Assembly: GCA_041390365.1 (NCBI GenBank) | Contig: JAWKQB010000004.1 | Coordinates: forward strand, 1 to 64,000 | Source of the DNA: Syntrophotaleaceae bacterium | GTDB taxonomy: Bacteria > Desulfobacterota > Desulfuromonadia > Desulfuromonadales > Syntrophotaleaceae | Length of the DNA stretch: 64,000 nt | Direction: 5' to 3' | In this document: positions 45,221-54,223 of the stretch, piece after piece | Numbering within the stretch: the stretch's first letter is position 1 | Layout of the letters: the number at the start of each line of letters is the position of its first letter | The notes under the pieces: model-generated | Told to the model about the DNA's origin: nothing | Database searches by the model: none | What the model saw: the letters and a program-made list of their open reading frames with translations, nothing else | Made by a program: the position numbers and the translations under genes

Positions 45221-46572
45221 GCCGGGTCTTCCTCTTCTCCGCCAACACCACCATAGAACCCTACCCGGTCTATCCCCTGGGCATGGCGCTCCTGGCCGGC
45301 GCCCTCGCCGAGCGGGGTCATGAGGTGCGGCAGTACGATTTTCTGGCGGCCGGCGAGAATGAAGAGGGACTCTGCCGGGAAATGGAGACATTCGCACCCG
45401 ATCTGGTCGGCATGTCCCTGCGCAACATCGACAACGTCGACTCCTTCTGCGCGGAAAATGCCTGGTACCTGGCTCAGGCCCGGGAGCTGGTGCAGGGAAT
45501 CCGGAAAACCACCACAGCACCTCTGGTTGTGGGTGGTCCGGCTTTTTCCATCATGCCTGAGGAGATTCTGGCTTATCTCGGCGCCGACTACGGCATCATC
45601 GGTGAGGGGGAGCAGGCCCTCTGCCGGTTGCTGGACGATCTGGCGGCGGGCAGGGAGCTTCCAGCCCTGATCCCGGCCGGAGAACCCTTGCAGGGATCGG
45701 AGATGGCGACCCCGCTGTTTCAGCCGGAACTCGTCGATTTTTACCTGGGGAAAAGCGGCATCATCAACCTGCAGACCAAGCGCGGCTGTCCCTACCGCTG
45801 CAGCTATTGCACCTATCCGCAACTGGAAGGCAGGAACTTTCGGCCGCGCCCGGTCAAGATGGTGGCGGATGACCTGGAACGGATTCGCCGGGAGAACCCG
45901 GAGGCCAGCGTCTTTTTCACCGACTCGGTGTTCAACGATCCCGGCGGGTATTACCTGGAGCTGGCCGAGGAGATTCTGCAGCGCGGAGTGATTATTCCCT
46001 GGAGCGCTTTTTTTCGCCCGCAGGATTTGGGACGCAAGGAACTGGAGGTGTTGAAGCGGGCCGGTCTCTATGCACTGGAACTGGGCACCGACGCGGCCAG
46101 CGATGCCACCCTGGCAGGCATGGACAAGGGATTCTCCTTTGCCGATGTTCTGAGGGTGAATGAGGCCTGCCTGGCCGAGGAGCTTCCCTGCGCCCACTTC
46201 ATCATTTTTGGAGGGCCCGGGGAAACGCCCGAAACGGTGGAGGAGGGTCTCGGCAATATCGCTCGACTCGGACCGTCGGTTGTATTCGCCTTTTCCGGAA
46301 TTCGCATCCTGCCGGGGGCGCCGCTGCAGCAACAGGCGGTGACAGAAGGGATTGTTACGGCTGATCAATCGTTGCTGATGCCCGCTTACTACTACTCCCC
46401 CCGGATCGATCCGGAGGCGATGAACGCCGCCATTGAAAAATCCTTCAAAGGTCGACGGAACAGGATATTCCCCCCGTCCGAAGGGCAGGCCCGGCTGGCG
46501 GTGATGCGCAAATTCGGGTTTAACGGCATTCTTTGGGACAAGTTGATTTCTTTCGGAAAAAAGCCGAGTTGA
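45217..46572 (+). CDS. B12-type radical SAM protein 2
   Basis: A 451-aa enzyme with an N-terminal B12-binding fold (YPLGMALLAGALAERGHEV, LVVGGPAFSIMPEEIL, GIIGEGEQALCRLL) and the 4Fe-4S site Cys191, Cys195, Cys198 in RGCPYRCSYC. It is overlapped by radical SAM 1, so the two are made together. The reaction is unknown; polyene cyclisation or methylation of the ACP-bound chain are options. The GEGE segment is typical of BchE-type B12 radical SAM proteins. Confidence 0.88.
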   Translation: MSRVFLFSANTTIEPYPVYPLGMALLAGALAERGHEVRQYDFLAAGENEEGLCREMETFAPDLVGMSLRNIDNVDSFCAENAWYLAQARELVQGIRKTTTAPLVVGGPAFSIMPEEILAYLGADYGIIGEGEQALCRLLDDLAAGRELPALIPAGEPLQGSEMATPLFQPELVDFYLGKSGIINLQTKRGCPYRCSYCTYPQLEGRNFRPRPVKMVADDLERIRRENPEASVFFTDSVFNDPGGYYLELAEEILQRGVIIPWSAFFRPQDLGRKELEVLKRAGLYALELGTDAASDATLAGMDKGFSFADVLRVNEACLAEELPCAHFIIFGGPGETPETVEEGLGNIARLGPSVVFAFSGIRILPGAPLQQQAVTEGIVTADQSLLMPAYYYSPRIDPEAMNAAIEKSFKGRRNRIFPPSEGQARLAVMRKFGFNGILWDKLISFGKKPS

Positions 46573-46596
46573 AAATCGTTTTTAAATAAGTCATAT

Positions 46597-46620
46597 GGGA
46601 CCCATAGGACCTATGGTCCC
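46597..46620. repeat. Palindromic repeat right of radical SAM pair
   Basis: GGGACCCATAG and CTATGGTCCC (46597-46620) form a hairpin with one bulged C and a 3-nt loop. It shares CCCATAGG-type units with the spacer at 43885-43900. It lies between the coupled pair and the third radical SAM gene. Confidence 0.6.
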
Positions 46621-46636
46621 GTGAAACAAAAACAAG

Positions 46637-48100
46637 ATGACCCATCTCAACCAAGACACCATCCTCCTGATCCATCCCCTCGGCTATCGGCCGGAGCGTG
46701 CCGGCCGCGATATTTCGCGGCTGGCCAATCTGATGCCGCCGTTGGGGCTGGCCGGCATCGCCGCCTATCTGGAACAGCGGGGGATTCGGTCCCATATCGT
46801 CGACTGCTTTGCCCATCCCGACGACGAGCGTGTCATTCGCGACACTCTGCGCGAAAAGCGTCCCGGCTTCATCGGTTTCAGCTGCACCACCTCCAGCTTT
46901 CTTGACGGGGTGAGACTGGCGGCCATGGCCCGCCGGGAGTTGCCGGGAGTTCGCACCGTGTTCGGCGGTCCTCATGTGTCGGCCCTGCGGGAGCGGCTGC
47001 TGCGCGACTATCCCGACGTCGACTACCTGGTGGTCGGAGAGGGCGAACAGACGCTGGCGGACCTGATTGAAGCCGAGGGCCAGGGTGCCGAGGCCATTCC
47101 CGGCGTTGTCTGCCGCCGGGGAGGGGAGGCGATATTCGGCGGCTTCCGCGGAAAGTGGATTGAGCTGGATGACCTGCCCTTTCCCGCCTATGAAAAACTG
47201 GCGGGCTATCCGGCCGCCTATCAGCTGCCGATTTTCAACTACCCGCGCACGCCGAACACCAGCTGCATCTCCAGTCGCGGTTGTCCCTATGCCTGCACCT
47301 ATTGCGACCGTTCGGTGTTCCGCCGCTCTTTTCGCTTCAATTCGGCGGACTACCTCTACGCCCACCTCGCCTATCTGCGGGAGCGTTTCGGCATCCGTCA
47401 CGTCAATTTCTACGACGATCAGTTCACCTTCAACCGCCGGCGAGTCGAGGACTTTTGCCGTATGATGATCGACCGCCCCCTCGGCATGACCTTCAACTGT
47501 GCGGTACGGGCCGAGCATGTCGATTTCGACCTGCTGCGGCAGATGAAGGCGGCCGGTTGCTGGATGGTGAGTCTCGGCATCGAAACCGGCGATCCCGAAC
47601 TGCTCGCCCGGCATCGGCAGAATGCCGATCTGGAAATGCTGGCCGACACCATACGCCTGGTGAAGAAGGCCCGCATCCGGGTCAAGGGGCTGCTGATGAT
47701 GGGCCTGCCCGGCGAATCGGAATCGAGCATCCGCCGCAGCATGGAGTACGTCTATTCCCTGCCCATCGACGATTTCAACCTGGCGAAATTCACGCCCTTT
47801 CCCGGTTCGCCCCTCTACGAACGGATACATGAGATGGGCTGTTTCGACGAGGACTGGGAGCAGATGGACTGCATGCATTTCAGGTTCATCCCGCACGGCA
47901 TGAGCCGTGAACGGCTGGAAAAGCTGTTCATCGAATTTTACAAACGCCATTTCCAGCGCCCCCGGGTGCTGGCTGGTTATGTCGCCATGCTCTGGCGCTC
48001 GCCCGACAGCTGGAAGCGCTTCGCCCTCAACCTGGGGGATTTCCTGCGGTTTGCCCGCAGCAACCGGCGCATTGCCGGAAAGGGGGCGGCCGATGCCTGA
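46637..48100 (+). CDS. B12-type radical SAM protein 3
   Basis: A 487-aa enzyme, longest of the radical SAM set. The B12-binding fold is seen in MPPLGLAGIAAYLEQRGI, TVFGGPHVSALRE and YLVVGEGEQTLADLI; the cluster Cys are 216, 220 and 223 in RGCPYACTYC. The PFPAYEKL lead-in before the cluster and the C-terminal helical extension are typical of BchE-like proteins. Its end overlaps the glycosyltransferase start by 8 nt. Confidence 0.88.
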   Translation: MTHLNQDTILLIHPLGYRPERAGRDISRLANLMPPLGLAGIAAYLEQRGIRSHIVDCFAHPDDERVIRDTLREKRPGFIGFSCTTSSFLDGVRLAAMARRELPGVRTVFGGPHVSALRERLLRDYPDVDYLVVGEGEQTLADLIEAEGQGAEAIPGVVCRRGGEAIFGGFRGKWIELDDLPFPAYEKLAGYPAAYQLPIFNYPRTPNTSCISSRGCPYACTYCDRSVFRRSFRFNSADYLYAHLAYLRERFGIRHVNFYDDQFTFNRRRVEDFCRMMIDRPLGMTFNCAVRAEHVDFDLLRQMKAAGCWMVSLGIETGDPELLARHRQNADLEMLADTIRLVKKARIRVKGLLMMGLPGESESSIRRSMEYVYSLPIDDFNLAKFTPFPGSPLYERIHEMGCFDEDWEQMDCMHFRFIPHGMSRERLEKLFIEFYKRHFQRPRVLAGYVAMLWRSPDSWKRFALNLGDFLRFARSNRRIAGKGAADA

Positions 48101-49259
48101 AACGGTGCGCCTGCTGGTGGTGATCCCTCTCTACAACCACGGCGCCACGGTGCGCTCTGTGGTGGAAAAGACTCTGGCGATCCATGATCGGGTGGTGGTG
48201 GTCGACGACGGCAGCGTGGACGGCGGGGCAGATACCTTGGCCGGATTGCCGGTGGCAGTGCTGCGCCATGAGATCAATCGCGGCAAGGGCGCGGCGATCA
48301 TGACCGCGGCCCGGGAGGCGCGGCGGCAGGGGATGACCCATATAGCCACCATCGATGCCGACGACCAGCACGATCCCGCCGATCTTCCCAAACTGCTGGC
48401 AGTTGCCCGGGAAAATTCCCTGGCGGTTGTGGTCGGCAAACGCGACTTCAATACCGAGAATGTTCCGGGAGGCAGCCGTTTCGGCCGCAAATTTTCCAAT
48501 TTCTGGCTGCGACTGCAGACCGGAAGGTCACTGGGCGACACCCAGAGCGGCTTTCGCATCTATCCTCTGCGGGTGCTGGAGGGCCTCAAGCTCGGGGAGG
48601 TTCGTTACTCCTTCGAGATCGAGGTGCTGGTCAAGGCTGCCTGGGCCGGGGTGCCGCTGCTGGAGGCGCCGATTTCCGTGCATTATCCCCCCCGTGAAGA
48701 GCGGGTTTCCCATTTCCGCGGGTTCATGGACAACTTCCGCCTGACCCTGCTCAACACCCGTCTGACCCTGCGCTCGGTGGCTCCCTGGCCCCACCGCAAG
48801 ATTGTCCCGGCCGGGGAGAGCGGTAACAAGCCCAGCGTGCTGCGGCCCATGCAGTCGCTGCGCACCTTGCTGACGGAGAATACCACCCCGGGCCAGCTGG
48901 CGGCTGCCGGGGCCCTGGGGGTGATGCTGGGCGCGGCCCCGCTGATCGCCTGTCATACCATCGCCATTCTGTTCGCCGCCGGTTTTCTGCGGCTCAACAA
49001 GGTGGCGGCGGTCAGCACCAGTCAGCTCTGCATGCCGCCCATCGTGCCGGCACTGTGCATCGAAGCTGGTTATTATATGCGCCACGGCAAGTTTCTCACC
49101 GAGGTGTCTCTGGAAACGCTCGGCTACCAGGGGGCGCAGCGTCTGTGGGAGTGGCTGCTGGGGTCGCTGGTCATCGGTCCGGTCCTGGCCCTGGCGGTGG
49201 CCGCCGTGATTTACGTCATGGCATGGATTGTAAAGAGTGAAGATGTCATCACCGAATAA
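48093..49259 (+). CDS. GT2 glycosyltransferase fused to DUF2062
   Basis: A 388-aa fusion. The first roughly 230 residues are a family 2 glycosyltransferase: VVIPLYNHG, VVVDDGSVDGGAD, TIDADDQHDP (DXD-type), and TQSGFRIYPL. From about residue 275 follows DUF2062 with hydrophobic segments (LGVMLGAAPLIACHTIAILFAAGFLRLNK). It resembles the GT half of the ApeJ GT-acyltransferase of aryl-polyene loci; here the acyltransferase is the next separate gene. It probably adds a sugar to the lipid on the inner membrane. Confidence 0.87.
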   Translation: MPETVRLLVVIPLYNHGATVRSVVEKTLAIHDRVVVVDDGSVDGGADTLAGLPVAVLRHEINRGKGAAIMTAAREARRQGMTHIATIDADDQHDPADLPKLLAVARENSLAVVVGKRDFNTENVPGGSRFGRKFSNFWLRLQTGRSLGDTQSGFRIYPLRVLEGLKLGEVRYSFEIEVLVKAAWAGVPLLEAPISVHYPPREERVSHFRGFMDNFRLTLLNTRLTLRSVAPWPHRKIVPAGESGNKPSVLRPMQSLRTLLTENTTPGQLAAAGALGVMLGAAPLIACHTIAILFAAGFLRLNKVAAVSTSQLCMPPIVPALCIEAGYYMRHGKFLTEVSLETLGYQGAQRLWEWLLGSLVIGPVLALAVAAVIYVMAWIVKSEDVITE

Positions 49260-50211
49260 AGAGAGATCGGTGGATAAGAAGAGCTGGACCAGCCGCAGCA
49301 TCGGCGCCGCCTGGCAGCACCGTTTCTTCTATGGATTGATCCGTCTGTGCGGACGGCGGGCAGCTTACGCCATGCTCGCCGTGGTGATCTTTTACTACAT
49401 GCTGTTCCGCCCCGACCAGCGCCGCAAAAGCGAATTCTATCTGCGTCGCCGTTTCCCTGGCGCGAGGGGCCTGCGGCTTTGGCTGCACAGCTACCGCATG
49501 AGCCTGGCTCTGGGAAAGTCCCTGATCGACCGGGCGGTGGTCGGCATCCTTGGTTCCTCCTCGACGCGCGTGGATCTGGAGGGGAAGGAGGAATTGCTGG
49601 CGTTGCTCGCTGAGGGCAAAGGGCTGATCCTGATCACTGCTCATGTCGGTTCCTGGCAGACGGCGATGGCCGCCCTCGATTTTCTCAACCAGCCGGTCAG
49701 TCTTCTCCTGCAGCGGGAAGCGGGCGACATCGACCGGCACTATTTCGAGCATGGCGGCCGGGATTGCCCGTTTCGCATCATCGACCCGAGCGGCTACCTG
49801 GGCGGGGCCCTGGAGATGATAGAGGTGCTCAAGAACGGAGAGATCCTCTCGGTCATGAGTGACCGGATGCTGGGTAGCGACAGAAACGCCGTGGCCGTCG
49901 ATTTTCTTGGTGACCCGGTCCCGTTTCCATTCAGCGCCTACAAGCTGGCCTCTGCCACCGGCGCACCGGTCGGAGTGCTGCTTTCGGCCAAAACCGGTGT
50001 CGACAGCTACGAACTGCGCCTGGCGCGAGTGATTCGGGTGCCCTCCGGGCTGCGTCGCGGCAGCGAAGCCTTTGTTCCTTATGTCCGGCAGTTTGCCGAG
50101 ACCTTGGAAGAATATACGCAGCGTTACCCCTATCAGTTTTTCAATTTCTACGACATGTGGGATTCGGAATTCGCGGAATCCGCGCCCGACCCCCAAGACC
50201 ATAAGGAGTGA
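49243..50211 (+). CDS. LpxL/HtrB-like acyltransferase
   Basis: A 322-aa membrane acyltransferase of the lipid A late-acyltransferase family, with an N-terminal helix (AAYAMLAVVIFYYMLF) and the catalytic block TAHVGSWQTAMAAL near residue 125. In most relatives the motif is HX4E or HX4D; here position 5 after His is Gln (HVGSWQ), a striking change in the catalytic acid. FPFSAYKLASATGAPV and PYQFFNFYDMWD further support the family. The ATG at 49243 overlaps the GT2 gene by 17 nt; a GTG at 49237 is the alternative start. Confidence 0.83.
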   Translation: MSSPNKERSVDKKSWTSRSIGAAWQHRFFYGLIRLCGRRAAYAMLAVVIFYYMLFRPDQRRKSEFYLRRRFPGARGLRLWLHSYRMSLALGKSLIDRAVVGILGSSSTRVDLEGKEELLALLAEGKGLILITAHVGSWQTAMAALDFLNQPVSLLLQREAGDIDRHYFEHGGRDCPFRIIDPSGYLGGALEMIEVLKNGEILSVMSDRMLGSDRNAVAVDFLGDPVPFPFSAYKLASATGAPVGVLLSAKTGVDSYELRLARVIRVPSGLRRGSEAFVPYVRQFAETLEEYTQRYPYQFFNFYDMWDSEFAESAPDPQDHKE

Positions 50212-50218
50212 TACGGAA

Positions 50219-50473
50219 ATGTCGACCAAGGAAAAACTCAAGCAGATATTGGTGGAAGATCTCAATCTGGAAGACATGACTCCCGAGGAGATCGAAGACG
50301 ACGCCCCTTTGTTCGGCGAAGGGCTGGGGCTCGATTCCCTCGATGCCGTCGAAATCGTGGTGCTGGTGCAGAAGCATTTCGGCGTGGAGATCAAGGATAT
50401 GGAGGAGGGGCGTCCGGCCCTGCAGTCGATCAACAGCCTCGCGGCGTTCATCGAGGCGAAGCGGGCCGCATGA
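50219..50473 (+). CDS. Acyl carrier protein 2
   Basis: An 84-aa ACP with the phosphopantetheine site GLGLDSLDAVEIVV (Ser at about residue 40) and acidic helices. AAGGAG lies 11 nt upstream. Its stop overlaps the KS4 start by 4 nt. It stands before the second KS-CLF pair. Confidence 0.93.
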   Translation: MSTKEKLKQILVEDLNLEDMTPEEIEDDAPLFGEGLGLDSLDAVEIVVLVQKHFGVEIKDMEEGRPALQSINSLAAFIEAKRAA

Positions 50474-51672
50474 GTCCCCAGCGACCCATCGCCGTGACCG
50501 GCGCCGGATGCCTGTGTGCCGCCGGACCCGATCTCGACGCCTGCGTGGCCAGTCTGTTCGCCGGCAGACGGGCACCGCAGCCGCCGCGGCTGTTCAGCAC
50601 CGGTCATCCGGTCCGTTACCCGGTGTTCGAGGTGCCGGAGGAATTTTTCCCCGTCGCTGTGCCTGCTGATCCGGAATTGCTGCGTACCGCCCGGCTCGCC
50701 ATAGCGGTCTCGGCCGAGGCCCTGTCCGATGCCGGTTGGGAGGCTGCCGGGCTCAAGGATCTGCGGGTCGGCGTGATCATTGGCACCACGGTCGGCAGTG
50801 CCCTGAACAGCGAGGAGTTCTATCGCGACTTCCGCCAGGGCGGCCGTCCGCTGATGGCGCCTATCCGGCGTTTTCTGCGCAGCAATCCGGCTGCGGCCGT
50901 GGCCCGCCACTTCAATCTGAACGGCCCGGTCCAGACCGTGGTCAACGCCTGTTCTTCGGGCACCGACGCGATAGGCATTGCCGCCCAGTGGCTGCGGGAC
51001 GATCTCTGCGATCTGGTGCTGGCCGGCGGTGCGGACGAGTTGTGCCGCACCACCTGCAACGGCTTCATCTCGCTGATGATCACCGACAGCGAACCGGTGC
51101 GACCCTTCGACCGCAACCGAAAGGGCCTCAATCTCGGCGAGGGAGCGGGTATGCTGGTGCTGGAAAAGGACGATCTGGCCCGCCGCAGGCCGGGACGGAT
51201 TCGCGCCCGGATGGTCGGCTATGGCGGCGCCTGCGATGCCCATCACCTGACCGCCCCCCATCCCGGGGGGGACGGTCTGAAGCGGGCGCTGCGGGAGGTC
51301 CTGGAGGCCTGTGGGGCCGGGCCGGCAGATATTGCTTTCGTCAATGCCCACGGTACCGGAACCCCCGACAACGACAAGGTGGAAAGCCGCGTTTTGGCTG
51401 AAATTCTGCCCGAGGTGCCGTTTCTTTCCACTAAGGGTTTCACCGGACATACCCTGGGTGCCGCCGGCGGCATCGAGGCCTCACTGACCGTGGCCTGCCT
51501 CGAAAAGGGCCGCATCCCGGCCAGTATCGGTTTCAGCGAACCGGATCTCGAACTGCCTGTCGTGCCGGTCGGGGAAACGACGGAAATATCCGGCCGACTC
51601 GCCTTGTCCCAGTCCCTGGCCTTTGGTGGCAACAATGCGGTGATCGTGTTCGGGAAGGGGGAGCGTTCATGA
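50470..51672 (+). CDS. Beta-ketoacyl-ACP synthase 4 (active KS of second KS-CLF pair)
   Basis: A 400-aa KS with Cys161 in VNACSSGTDA, His in VNAHGTGTPDND, and KGFTGHTLGAAGG. It is intact and FabF-like. It is translationally coupled both to ACP2 and to the Cys-less partner that follows, forming an ACP-KS-CLF mini-module. Confidence 0.92.
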   Translation: MSPQRPIAVTGAGCLCAAGPDLDACVASLFAGRRAPQPPRLFSTGHPVRYPVFEVPEEFFPVAVPADPELLRTARLAIAVSAEALSDAGWEAAGLKDLRVGVIIGTTVGSALNSEEFYRDFRQGGRPLMAPIRRFLRSNPAAAVARHFNLNGPVQTVVNACSSGTDAIGIAAQWLRDDLCDLVLAGGADELCRTTCNGFISLMITDSEPVRPFDRNRKGLNLGEGAGMLVLEKDDLARRRPGRIRARMVGYGGACDAHHLTAPHPGGDGLKRALREVLEACGAGPADIAFVNAHGTGTPDNDKVESRVLAEILPEVPFLSTKGFTGHTLGAAGGIEASLTVACLEKGRIPASIGFSEPDLELPVVPVGETTEISGRLALSQSLAFGGNNAVIVFGKGERS

Positions 51673-52748
51673 ACCGGATGGCCATTCAGGGGGTGGGAGT
51701 GGTTGGCGGGTTCGGTTGTGGAATTGCCGATCTGGAGGACCGACTGGAAAAAGGTGGTGCGGAACCGACCGAGTTGGCGGTAACCGCCGGGGGCGAAGAG
51801 GTGAGCTTTTTAGCCTTTCAGGCCGACCCATCGCCCCTCGAACGCTTTCTCAATAAGCGCCAGACCCGGCGCATCGACCACTTTTCCAAAATGGCGCTGC
51901 TCGGTGCCCATCTGGCCCTCGAGGACGCCGGGGCCCTTGACGCCCCTCGGGACCGCATGGGCGTGGTGATTGCCACCGGGTACGGACCCACCCGCACCAC
52001 CTTTGCGTTTCTCGATTCGGTGTTGGAAGACGGCGACGCCTTCGCTTCGCCCACCCATTTTTCCAACTCGGTTCACAACGCCGCCGCAGCTCACGTCGCC
52101 ATCCAGCTCAAGGCGACCGGTCCGAGCCTGACGGTAAGCCAGTTCGGGATGTCGGTGGCCTCGGCCCTGCTGACCGCCCGCCAATGGCTGGCCGAGGGCC
52201 GGGTGCACAGCGTGCTTTTCGGCGCCGTGGATGAGGTCTGCGCCGTGCTCGGCTACTGCTGGGACTCGTTTTTTCCAGGCTCAGGGGGGCCGATCGAACC
52301 CTTCGTTTTCGATCGCCAGACCGCCGTGCCCGGTGAAGGCGCGGCCTTCTTCCTGCTGACCCGGGATGAGCAGGCGCGCTACGGCCATGTTTCTCGATTG
52401 GATCAGGGGCGTATCCGCCCGCAGATGTTTTCCGGCGGCACCTGGCTGCTCAACGCCGACGGCCATCGGGCCTGCAGCGTTTCCTACCGGGACATTCTCA
52501 CCGGAGCGGCCTGCGTGGCCGCCAGCACCCCCTGCTTCGGCAGCCTGCCGGTGGGACAGGGTTTCGATCTGGCGGTGGCGGCCCTCGCAGTACGGAACGG
52601 CCGGTTGCCCGCGACCAGCGGTGCCGGCCAACTGCCCGGCGATTGGCGGTCGGCTGGGGGAATGGTGCTGGAAGGGCTGAGCTGTTTGAAATGCGATGGT
52701 GACGGCAATTTCGGTTTGATCGAAGTGGAAAGAAACTTCAGGGCTTGA
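51669..52748 (+). CDS. Cys-less KS homologue (CLF-like partner of KS4)
   Basis: A 359-aa KS relative. The N-terminal half is well kept (VGVVIATGYGPTRTT and THFSNSVHNAAAAHVAIQL), but the active-site block reads LTVSQFGMSVAS, with Gln where the Cys would be, as in chain-length factors. The His motifs of the second half are gone and the C-terminus is short. A role as chain-length factor or ACP-docking subunit is inferred. Confidence 0.82.
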   Translation: MNRMAIQGVGVVGGFGCGIADLEDRLEKGGAEPTELAVTAGGEEVSFLAFQADPSPLERFLNKRQTRRIDHFSKMALLGAHLALEDAGALDAPRDRMGVVIATGYGPTRTTFAFLDSVLEDGDAFASPTHFSNSVHNAAAAHVAIQLKATGPSLTVSQFGMSVASALLTARQWLAEGRVHSVLFGAVDEVCAVLGYCWDSFFPGSGGPIEPFVFDRQTAVPGEGAAFFLLTRDEQARYGHVSRLDQGRIRPQMFSGGTWLLNADGHRACSVSYRDILTGAACVAASTPCFGSLPVGQGFDLAVAALAVRNGRLPATSGAGQLPGDWRSAGGMVLEGLSCLKCDGDGNFGLIEVERNFRA

Positions 52749-52760
52749 AAGGAGGTGCGT

Positions 52761-53342
52761 GTGAGGGAATGGCCATCGCTTTCAGGTTGTCTTGTCATGG
52801 TCGCCATCCTGTCCGCAATTCTGCTGCCGGCAGATAGCTGGGGAGCGGAGGAATACGTTTCCACCCGCTACGGGATGGGAGGAAACCTCGGTTTGGTCTA
52901 CGATCCGGGCGGCGACTACGATTTTGTCCAGGTCAATGGGTTCGCCCTGTTCGACTACGATGCCATCTGGCCCCATCGGGCGCCGGAGGCTTTACGCTTC
53001 AAAGTCGAGGCCAATGCCGGAGCAACCCTCGAGCACCGCGTGCGAGCCATCGTTTCGGCCAATATGCTTGCCCTCTACTATTTCGATTTCTGGCGTACGG
53101 CGACTTTACGGCCGTACGGTGAGGCGGGAATCGGCCTGATCTACACCGATTTCCAGGTCAACGGGCAGGGGCTTCGCATCAATTTCAACCCTCAACTGGG
53201 CATCGGTGCCGAGTTCGACTGCGGCAGCGGCATGCCCTGGTTTGCCGCCCTGCGTCTGCACCATGTGTCCAACGCCGGTCTGCATAAGGATAACCGGGGG
53301 ATCAATTCACTGGTTTTCCAGGTCGGCTTCTTTTTTCCCTAG
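52761..53342 (+). CDS. PagL-like outer-membrane deacylase family protein
   Basis: A 193-aa exported protein with a signal peptide (ending ADSWGAEEY) and an 8-strand-barrel-like pattern ending in a C-terminal Phe-rich strand (VFQVGFFFP). The block LRLHHVSNAGLHKDNRGINSL matches the PagL/acyloxyacyl hydrolase family, in which HXSNA carries the catalytic His and Ser; I cannot be sure that the catalytic acid is present. It would deacylate a lipid in the outer membrane, which fits an envelope lipid locus. The GTG at 52761 follows AAGGAGG at 5 nt. Confidence 0.75.
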   Translation: MREWPSLSGCLVMVAILSAILLPADSWGAEEYVSTRYGMGGNLGLVYDPGGDYDFVQVNGFALFDYDAIWPHRAPEALRFKVEANAGATLEHRVRAIVSANMLALYYFDFWRTATLRPYGEAGIGLIYTDFQVNGQGLRINFNPQLGIGAEFDCGSGMPWFAALRLHHVSNAGLHKDNRGINSLVFQVGFFFP

Positions 53343-53437
53343 AAGCTTTTCGGAAATCCTGAGAAGGGATTTTTTCTTACCGATGGACAGCGTTACAGAA
53401 GTTCTAACTGCGTTTTCACCCGAACAAAGGAGGAATT

Positions 53438-54193
53438 ATGCTGAAGATGGTGTTTGCGGTAGGTATCTGTTTGGTTATGTCGATGACGGCACTCGCTCAT
53501 GGCATGGACGACGGACCTGATGGCCAGGATCTTGTGGAAAAGTTGAATTCCGGCAGCAGTGCGCAGAGGATCCAGATCGCCAAAGTCATCACCCAATCCG
53601 GAATCGAGAACCAGGCCCTGTATGCAAAGATCGCGTCCCTGTTGCGGGAGGGTTATCCTTTGGCGACCGATTCGGATAAGGTGGACGAAATGTCCTGGCT
53701 TTGCAAGGCTCTGGCTGCTTCCGGAAATCAGGAATACAGACCCCTGCTGCAGGAAATAGCCGATCTCGCTCCCAGTGCAAAATTACAGCGCTATGCCGCA
53801 CAAAGCAGCGATCTGATCGGGGAGTATGCGGAACGGATGCGGATTCTGAATGAGACGAAAAACTGGAGTGGGGATCTGACCGAGGAAGAAAATCGCCTGG
53901 TCGCCATGCTGAACTCGGACAAGATTCAATTGAAAAAAGACGCTGCCAAAACAGTCGCCCGAAAAATGAGTGCCCATGAAAAAGTCTACGAGGTCGTTGC
54001 GGCCGAGTTGCAGAAGATGGTGGCCGAGGGGCGCTCCAGTTCCGATGATATCGATACCATGGCCTGGATGTGCAAGGCTTTGGCTGCCTCCGGAAACAGG
54101 AAACATGCGGCGACCTTGACTCAGGTTCATGATAAGACAGCCAACATGAAACTGAAAACCCACGCATCCAAGGCATTGAAACAGATCGATTAG
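53438..54193 (+). CDS. Exported helical protein with internal duplication
   Basis: A 251-aa protein with a signal peptide (LKMVFAVGICLVMSMTALAHG). Two copies of a roughly 110-residue HEAT-like unit are visible, e.g. DEMSWLCKALAASGNQEYRP and DTMAWMCKALAASGNRKHAA. It is a periplasmic scaffold-like protein of unknown function. AGGAGG lies 5 nt upstream. Confidence 0.75.
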   Translation: MLKMVFAVGICLVMSMTALAHGMDDGPDGQDLVEKLNSGSSAQRIQIAKVITQSGIENQALYAKIASLLREGYPLATDSDKVDEMSWLCKALAASGNQEYRPLLQEIADLAPSAKLQRYAAQSSDLIGEYAERMRILNETKNWSGDLTEEENRLVAMLNSDKIQLKKDAAKTVARKMSAHEKVYEVVAAELQKMVAEGRSSSDDIDTMAWMCKALAASGNRKHAATLTQVHDKTANMKLKTHASKALKQID

Positions 54194-54223
54194 CGGATTT
54201 GGAATGACAAGAAAGGGATTGCA

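Noticed and set aside
49249..51450. 733-codon open frame on the minus strand
   Set aside because: It is antisense to the LpxL-like, ACP2 and KS4 genes, which have clear family motifs and coupled starts; long antisense frames are expected in this GC-rich DNA.
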